Assembly (NCBI GenBank): GCA_024280215.1
Contig: JAJRQO010000034.1
Location: 86,094 to 150,093 of the forward strand
From: Candidatus Zixiibacteriota bacterium
GTDB taxonomy: Bacteria > Zixibacteria > MSB-5A5 > GN15 > FEB-12
Length of the DNA stretch: 64,000 nucleotides
Direction of reading: 5' to 3'
A program made the position numbers and the translations under genes. Positions 58,985-64,000 of the stretch are shown piece after piece. The notes under the pieces are model-generated. The model was not told the origin of the DNA and ran no database searches. It saw only the letters and a program-made list of their open reading frames with translations. Positions within the stretch are counted from its first letter, which is position 1. Every line of letters starts with the position of its first letter.

Positions 58985-61371
58985 TGAAAATTTCATATAA
59001 ATGGCTTATCGAATTAACTGGTTTAGATTGGAACCCTGAAGATTTAGGCGACCGTCTTACTCTTTGTGGAACAGCTTGCGAATATATCGATCCAGCTGAC
59101 CAATATATGCATGGCGTTATTGTAGGTGAGATTCTCGCTATCAACAAAATTGAAGGTGCTGACAAAATCAGACTTGCGACGGTCAACTTAGGAGACCGTC
59201 AACTTGATGTTGTCTGTGGTGCTCCAAATATTGAAGTTGGTCTTAAAGTTCCTGTTGCTACATTGGGTGCAAAACTCGACGGTGGTATTGTTATTAAAAA
59301 AGCAAAGATTCGTGGGATTGATTCCGAAGCAATGATATGCTCCGAGCGAGAACTTGGACTCTCTGATGAACATGCTGGGATTTTAGTATTAGATTCATCA
59401 GCAACTCCAGGACAAGAGCTTGCCGAACTACTCGACTACAAAGATGATTTCATGATGACCTTTGAATTGACACCAAACCGTCCTGACTCTATGTCGGCTG
59501 TTGGTATTGCTCGTGACATGGCAGCGCTTGCTTCGGTCAAAGTAAACAAGCCAACATTTGAATTGACTGAATCAGAAGAAAAAGCATCTGACTATATAAA
59601 AGTAACTATCGAAGATGAAGTTGCATGCCCACGCTATGCCGCACGAATTATAAAAAATGTAAAAATTGCTGAATCACCATATTGGTTGAAAAAGAAATTA
59701 GTGCTTGCTGGTGTTCGTCCGATTTCAAATGTTGTTGATATTACAAATTTTGTTATGCTTGAACTCGGACAACCTCTTCATGCTTTCGATTACGACCGTT
59801 TTGGTTCAAAAGAAGTTGTCGTTCGTATGGGAAAAGAGAAAGAACCATTCAAATCTCTTGATGGTGCCGACCATGAACTGACCTCTGAAGTTATCATGAT
59901 TACCAATGGTAAAACTGGTGTTGCTGCTGGTGGTGTCATGGGTGGGTTTGATTCTGAAGTTGAAGATGGTACAACAAACATTCTACTTGAAGCTGCTTAT
60001 TTTAACGCCTCGATGATTCGCAAAAGTCGTCGTCAATTAGGATTTGTAACTGAGTCATCACAACGCTTTGAAAAAGGTGCTGATCCAAACATTATTGAAT
60101 ATGCTATCGACTACGCTGCATCACTTCTACAATCACTTTGCGGTGGGGAAGTGCTTGCTGGAATAGTTGATTGCTATCCATCTGTTATCGAACCATTGAA
60201 AATTAAATTCAGACCAAAAAGATGTAATGATATTATTGGAACCGAATTAACTTCTGATAAAATGAAACAAATATTTGAAGATTTAGAATTTACCGTCACA
60301 GGTGATACTGACTTTGAAGTGACGGTTCCGACATTTAGACCTGACATAGAACGTGAGATTGATTTGATAGAAGAAATTTCTCGTATCATCGGATTTGATA
60401 ATATTCCATCTTCAAACACAAATATCGGTTCTTTATATACACCGATACATTATGAAGATAAGTTTAAAAAAGAGATGCGGACGGTTTTAACTGGAGTTGG
60501 CTTTGATGAGTTTATCTCACATGGATTAGCTGACAGTAAACTTGCGAATCTCTTACATACTGACCGCCCTCAACTCAAAATAGCAAATCCGATTTCTGAA
60601 GATTTAGATATAATGCGTAACTGTCTAATGCAAACTGCTATGACGGTGATACATCATAATGTGTCGCATCGTTCTTTAGATTTATCTATTTTCGAAATTG
60701 GAAAAACCTATCTTCCACCAGATGATAAAGATTACTGGGCGGAAGATGAGTCATTAGTTTTAGCTGTCACTGGTAATACCCAACATACCTGGCGTGACAA
60801 ACCTCGCCCAAGAGATTTTTATGATATTACTGGTGCTATGAAAGCGATGGCGACGCATTTTGGTTGGGGCGATTTTTCTTTTGAAGCCAAACAATTTTCA
60901 TTTTTTGAAAAAGAAATCTCATTTGAAATTTCTCTCAACAATAAAGTCTGTGGCTTAATTGGAAAGATGAATTCAAAAGTATCTAAAAAGTTTGGAGTCA
61001 AACAAGATGTGTTCATCGCTGAACTCAATCTTGCTTACTTACTTTCATTGAGCAACAAACTTATCGCATATCAACCATTACCAATTTATCCAGCAGCATT
61101 GCGTGACTTAGCGATGATTGTAAAAGAAGAGGTTCAGGCAAATGAACTCCTTCAACAAGTTAAAAAATCTGCTGGAAAATATGCTGAATCTGTTGAAATT
61201 TTCGATTTATATCAAGGCAAACAGATTGAAAAAGGGAAAAAATCAATAGCAATTTCAATTAGCTATCGTTCTAAAGAAAGCTCACTTGAAAGTGCTATTG
61301 TTGATGCTTCTCAGCAAAAAGTCGTAGCAGACTTAGTCAAAAAATTTAATGTAGAAATACGGGACAAATAA
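58984..61371 (+). CDS. pheT: Phenylalanyl-tRNA synthetase beta subunit
   Basis: The 795-residue subunit has standard length. It has an N-terminal tRNA-binding (EMAP-like) domain, the B3/B4 editing domain with FDSEVEDGTTNILLEAAYFN, B5, and C-terminal anticodon-binding FDX-ACB domain (about 705-795). It overlaps pheS by one base. Confidence 0.98.
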   Translation: MKISYKWLIELTGLDWNPEDLGDRLTLCGTACEYIDPADQYMHGVIVGEILAINKIEGADKIRLATVNLGDRQLDVVCGAPNIEVGLKVPVATLGAKLDGGIVIKKAKIRGIDSEAMICSERELGLSDEHAGILVLDSSATPGQELAELLDYKDDFMMTFELTPNRPDSMSAVGIARDMAALASVKVNKPTFELTESEEKASDYIKVTIEDEVACPRYAARIIKNVKIAESPYWLKKKLVLAGVRPISNVVDITNFVMLELGQPLHAFDYDRFGSKEVVVRMGKEKEPFKSLDGADHELTSEVIMITNGKTGVAAGGVMGGFDSEVEDGTTNILLEAAYFNASMIRKSRRQLGFVTESSQRFEKGADPNIIEYAIDYAASLLQSLCGGEVLAGIVDCYPSVIEPLKIKFRPKRCNDIIGTELTSDKMKQIFEDLEFTVTGDTDFEVTVPTFRPDIEREIDLIEEISRIIGFDNIPSSNTNIGSLYTPIHYEDKFKKEMRTVLTGVGFDEFISHGLADSKLANLLHTDRPQLKIANPISEDLDIMRNCLMQTAMTVIHHNVSHRSLDLSIFEIGKTYLPPDDKDYWAEDESLVLAVTGNTQHTWRDKPRPRDFYDITGAMKAMATHFGWGDFSFEAKQFSFFEKEISFEISLNNKVCGLIGKMNSKVSKKFGVKQDVFIAELNLAYLLSLSNKLIAYQPLPIYPAALRDLAMIVKEEVQANELLQQVKKSAGKYAESVEIFDLYQGKQIEKGKKSIAISISYRSKESSLESAIVDASQQKVVADLVKKFNVEIRDK

Positions 61372-61375
61372 TACA

Positions 61376-61618
61376 ATGGATACGAAATTAGACTTATTAT
61401 CTGAAAAAATAGAATTACTTATTACGAAACTTGAAAATATTCAAATTGAAAATAAAAAGTTAAAAGAAGAAAATTCCAGTTTATCTGCCGAGGTACAGAC
61501 ATATAAACGTGATTATGAGACCTTAAAACTCAGTTCAACTGATAAAAACGAGGTCGTTAAGACTAAATTAACGACAATCTTGAATCGTTTGGACCAGTTA
61601 GAAGAGATTGCCTCGTAA
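61376..61618 (+). CDS. Short coiled-coil protein upstream of zapA
   Basis: This 80-residue protein is one long coiled coil (about 5-65, heptads through KLENIQIENKKLKEENSSL). It starts four bases after the pheT stop. Its size and neighbourhood recall ZapB-like division proteins, often found beside zapA, but the sequence is too simple to name. It is most likely real because of the ordered spacing and homogenous composition. Confidence 0.6.
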   Translation: MDTKLDLLSEKIELLITKLENIQIENKKLKEENSSLSAEVQTYKRDYETLKLSSTDKNEVVKTKLTTILNRLDQLEEIAS

Positions 61619-61629
61619 CGATTTTTTAC

Positions 61630-61659
61630 TTGACTTAATTAACCCATATTACGTAATAT
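61630..61659 (+). promoter_or_regulatory. Candidate promoter for zapA-rny
   Basis: TTGACT (61630-61635), 18 bases, TAATAT (61654-61659), within the 92-base gap before zapA. The -10 lies in a palindromic ATATTACGTAATAT. Confidence 0.4.
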
Positions 61660-61710
61660 TTATGTAATAGAAGGATTAGATAATACACGATTTGTGAAAA
61701 TAAGAAACCA

Positions 61711-62001
61711 ATGACAAATTCTGCTGAAAATAAAGTAACTGTTAATATCTATGGTGAAGAATATCCGATAACGGGTGTTTCCGATCCTGCCGATATTTCC
61801 AGAATTGCTGATTATGTTGATTTAAGAATGAAAGAGATAGCAAAGAGTTCTCGTGTTGCTGCTCGTGACAAGGTTGCCATTTTGGCTGCGATGTCTATTG
61901 CCTCTGAATTTTATGAAAATAATGATTCAAAAGATGAACTTCAGAAGCAATATAGCTCTAAAATTGATAATCTTCTCAGTCGGTTGGACTCAGTTTTATA
62001 A
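61711..62001 (+). CDS. zapA: Cell division protein ZapA
   Basis: This 96-residue protein matches ZapA: KVTVNIYGEEYPITGVSDPADISRI near the N-terminus and DYVDLRMKEIAKSSRVAARDKVAILAAMSIASEFYE as the coiled helix. ZapA bundles FtsZ filaments at the division ring. It lies upstream of rny. Confidence 0.92.
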   Translation: MTNSAENKVTVNIYGEEYPITGVSDPADISRIADYVDLRMKEIAKSSRVAARDKVAILAAMSIASEFYENNDSKDELQKQYSSKIDNLLSRLDSVL

Positions 62002-62074
62002 TTAATTGGTATTCTAATAAACCACATAATTCTTATCATGTATGTCTTATCCATAACTTTAATATAGATGAAAG

Positions 62075-62095
62075 TCCGATGTTTCGGATCGGAGG
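62075..62095 (+). promoter_or_regulatory. Hairpin overlapping the rny ribosome-binding site
   Basis: TCCGAT (62075-62080) pairs with ATCGGA (62088-62093) around a seven-base loop. The second arm covers the first half of the ribosome-binding site GGAGG (62091-62095) before ATG 62101. Confidence 0.45.
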
Positions 62096-62100
62096 ATTAA

Positions 62101-63666
62101 ATGAATGATGCTATGATTTTCGCAGGTATCGCAATCGTTGTAGGATTAGTTTCCTTTTTTCTGTTTGCATACTTAGGAAAAAAATCAAGCTCTGCTGTTA
62201 TTGAGCAAGCTAAAAGTGAAGCGAAATCTATAAAAGCTGAAGCTATTAGTGAAGCAAAAATATCCAAAAAAGAAGCTATTTTAGAAGCGAAAGAAGAAGC
62301 GCTCAAACAAAAGCGGGAAAATGATGATCATTTTAACAAAGTCCGCAAAGAGCAAGATGACATAGATAAGAAACAAAAAGATATGCAATCTGATTTGCTG
62401 AAAAAAGTTGAGTTTCTTGATGTGCGTCAAAAAGATCTTTCAAATCGTGAAAATAATATCACTACTCGAGAAAAAGGGATCGCTATTCGAGAAACTGACC
62501 TTGAAAAAATTATTACTTCTCAAAATGACCAACTCCAAAAAATTGCTCAGATGACTCCTGAAGAAGCAAAAAAGCAATTGTTGGATAATATGATTAATGT
62601 AGCAAAAGTTGAAGCGGCTGCTCATATCAAAGAGATAAAAGATAGAGCGGAAAAAGATGCTGATAAAGAGACGAAAGAAATTATTCTTTCTGCTATTTAT
62701 CGTTGTGCAGCTGACCATACTGTAGAAACAACGGTGTCGGTTGTCAATCTACCATCTGATGAAATGAAAGGACGTATTATTGGTCGTGAAGGCCGTAATA
62801 TTCGTTCTTTTGAAACAGCTACCGGAGTTGATGTTATTGTTGATGATACACCTGAAGCGGTTATTCTTTCTGGTTATGATCCTGTACGTCGTGAGATTGC
62901 TCGGATGTCACTTGAGAAATTGATTTCTGATGGTCGTATTCACCCAACCCGAATTGAAGAAGTGGTCGAAAAATCTCGTCTTGAAATGGAAGTGATTGTT
63001 CGTGAGGCAGGTGAACAAGCCTGTTTTGAACTTGGAATTCATAATCTACATGCCGACGTTATTGCTCAGCTCGGTAAACTACATTTTAGAACTTCGTACG
63101 GTCAGAATATTTTAGCTCACTCAAAAGAAGTTGCTATGCTATGTGGACTTATGGCTGCTGAGTTGGAGCTTGATCCAGTATTAGCCAAACGATGCGGACT
63201 GCTTCATGATATTGGTAAAGCGATTGACCGTGAAACAGAAGGTACCCACACACAAATCGGTACTGATTTTATCAAACGGTATAAAGAAGCTGACGAAGTG
63301 GTCAACTCGGTAGAGTCGCATCACAATGATGTACCAATGCTTTCACCATATCCAATCTTGGTACAGGCAGCCGATGCTATTTCAGGTGCCAGACCTGGTG
63401 CCAGACGTGAACCACTTGAAGCCTATGTGAAACGTTTGCAACAACTCGAAGAGTTAGCTGATTCTTTTAAAGGTGTGAACAAAGCGTATGCGATTCAGGC
63501 GGGACGTGAAGTTCGGGTCATTGTTGAAAATGAAACACTCGATGATCTTGGTTCATCTATATTGGCAGCTGACATTGCTGATAAGATTGAACATGAGATG
63601 CAGTATCCTGGTCAAATAAAAGTCACCGTTATTCGTGAGGCTCGTGCTACCGAATACGCAAAATAG
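62101..63666 (+). CDS. rny: Ribonuclease Y
   Basis: This 521-residue membrane-anchored endonuclease initiates mRNA decay. It has an N-terminal membrane helix (about 4-26), a long coiled coil (about 30-190), a KH domain with [21 protein letters not shown] and an HD domain with [17 protein letters not shown] and HHNDV. It shares the GxxG and HD motifs of the family. It ends ARATEYAK and is followed by a strong terminator. Confidence 0.97.
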   Translation: MNDAMIFAGIAIVVGLVSFFLFAYLGKKSSSAVIEQAKSEAKSIKAEAISEAKISKKEAILEAKEEALKQKRENDDHFNKVRKEQDDIDKKQKDMQSDLLKKVEFLDVRQKDLSNRENNITTREKGIAIRETDLEKIITSQNDQLQKIAQMTPEEAKKQLLDNMINVAKVEAAAHIKEIKDRAEKDADKETKEIILSAIYRCAADHTVETTVSVVNLPSDEMKGRIIGREGRNIRSFETATGVDVIVDDTPEAVILSGYDPVRREIARMSLEKLISDGRIHPTRIEEVVEKSRLEMEVIVREAGEQACFELGIHNLHADVIAQLGKLHFRTSYGQNILAHSKEVAMLCGLMAAELELDPVLAKRCGLLHDIGKAIDRETEGTHTQIGTDFIKRYKEADEVVNSVESHHNDVPMLSPYPILVQAADAISGARPGARREPLEAYVKRLQQLEELADSFKGVNKAYAIQAGREVRVIVENETLDDLGSSILAADIADKIEHEMQYPGQIKVTVIREARATEYAK

Positions 63667-63687
63667 ATTTTTCTATCAATATGTTTT

Positions 63688-63721
63688 AAAGCGGAGTCTT
63701 AATTTAGATTCCGCTTTTTTT
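63688..63721 (+). terminator. Rho-independent terminator after rny
   Basis: AAAGCGGAGTCT pairs with AGATTCCGCTTT (one G-T pair) around a short AT loop, followed by TTTTT. Confidence 0.88.
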
Positions 63722-63737
63722 ATGCCAATCAAGTACT

Positions 63738-63759
63738 AAGACCATGCAAGTCTGGTCTT
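63738..63759. repeat. Palindromic element AAGACCA...TGGTCTT
   Basis: Arms AAGACCA and TGGTCTT around TGCAAGTC. It resembles the other GTAGGG-type palindromes in layout but has different arms. Confidence 0.55.
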
Positions 63760-63778
63760 ATCGAGACCTGACATATGA

Positions 63779-63797
63779 GACAGGGCAATGCCCTGTC
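63779..63797. repeat. REP-like palindrome GACAGGGCA, inverted copy
   Basis: GACAGGGCA-A-TGCCCTGTC followed by GGTACAAA. It is the reverse complement of the copy at 50892-50910, including flanks. Confidence 0.8.
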
Positions 63798-64000
63798 GGT
63801 ACAAATACGATGCAAGGCAGGAATCCTTGTCTTTCAGTCTTAAAATGGGTTCGTTCCCTATATAAAAAGTTTTTTTAAGGCGCTTTTTTCACTCTTTTTC
63901 CGCTATAAACGAATCAGTCACATGGTGTTATAGTGAAATGGCTTTGCCTGAAAAAATGGCTTAAAGCCATTTTGGTTCATATTTATTGTAGACTTTTTGT
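63798..64000. other. Non-coding tail with further short palindromes
   Basis: The last 334 bases after rny contain no gene I can support. Besides the terminator and two palindromes listed, CAAGGCAGGAATCCTTG (63813-63829) is an imperfect palindrome, and AAAATGGCTT/AAAGCCATTTT (63953-63973) is a clean hairpin near the window end. Confidence 0.6.

Noticed and set aside
62002-62100. 6S RNA between zapA and rny
   Set aside because: 6S often lies beside zapA, but this gap is only 99 bases and shows no long open-bubble hairpin.

Overview
The window is AT-rich (by eye) chromosomal DNA of a flagellated, diderm bacterium. FlgH (L ring), FlgI (P ring) and TatC all point to two membranes. The gene order flgF-flgG-flgA-flgH-flgI-flgJ-flgN-flgK resembles deltaproteobacteria. 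However, paired dockerin-like motifs of the type DIADLVYLVDFMF, a large secreted protein with a FlgD-like C-terminal domain, RNase Y and CsrA/FliW suggest a candidate phylum of the FCB group, possibly Zixibacteria. This placement is my inference from family resemblance; no search was run.

Layout. 1-9.9 kb holds housekeeping genes (3' end of ilvE, rpiB, glyA, a thiamine-binding protein, nrdR, tatC, a DUF512 radical-SAM-like protein, der). Between them lie a pentapeptide-repeat membrane protein, a PilZ protein and two REP-associated tyrosine transposase (RAYT) genes with their palindromes. 10-20.4 kb is one long signalling operon: an RsbU/RsbW/STAS partner-switching trio, a HEAT-repeat protein, two receiver proteins, then cheR, two cheY, cheZ, cheA and cheB. 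No cheW or receptor gene is present. 20.4-23.1 kb encodes a FlgS/FlgR-like kinase and sigma54 activator. 23.3-50.9 kb is a flagellar block: motAB; flgBC-x-fliEFGHIJ; flgFGAHIJ; flgN-flgK-csrA-flgL-fliW; a TPR protein; flagellin; fliD-fliS-chaperone-flgM-like-HDOD. One reverse-strand cohesin/dockerin-like gene interrupts it. 50.9-54.5 kb holds a large secreted protein (reverse strand) and a compact unit of a membrane-anchored thioredoxin-like protein plus a cysteine-rich secreted peptide. 54.6-63.7 kb is tRNA-Val, thrS-infC-rpmI-rplT-pheS-pheT, a coiled-coil protein, zapA and rny.

How it fits together. The sequence shows a readable three-tier flagellar hierarchy. The regulators flgS/flgR have a sigma70-like promoter. 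Their likely targets are two perfect GG-N10-GC sigma54 promoters, upstream of flgB and of flgF. Five TAAA-N15-GCCGATAA-like sigma28 sites precede the chemotaxis operon, motAB, the flgN-flgK-csrA-flgL-fliW set, flagellin and a small cysteine-containing protein. A FlgM-like anti-sigma factor lies in the late cluster. At the translational level, the flagellin leader carries two GGA-loop hairpins, one enclosing the Shine-Dalgarno sequence. This is the arrangement expected for CsrA repression relieved by FliW, both encoded just upstream. Missing from the window, and presumably elsewhere, are flhA, flhB, fliPQR, fliMN, flgD, flgE, fliK, fliA, cheW and the receptors.

The items most worth following are the CsrA hairpins, the AUA start of infC, the thioredoxin/cysteine-rich peptide pair, the RAYT gene carrying its own REP element in frame, and the partner-switch plus HEAT module fused to the chemotaxis operon.
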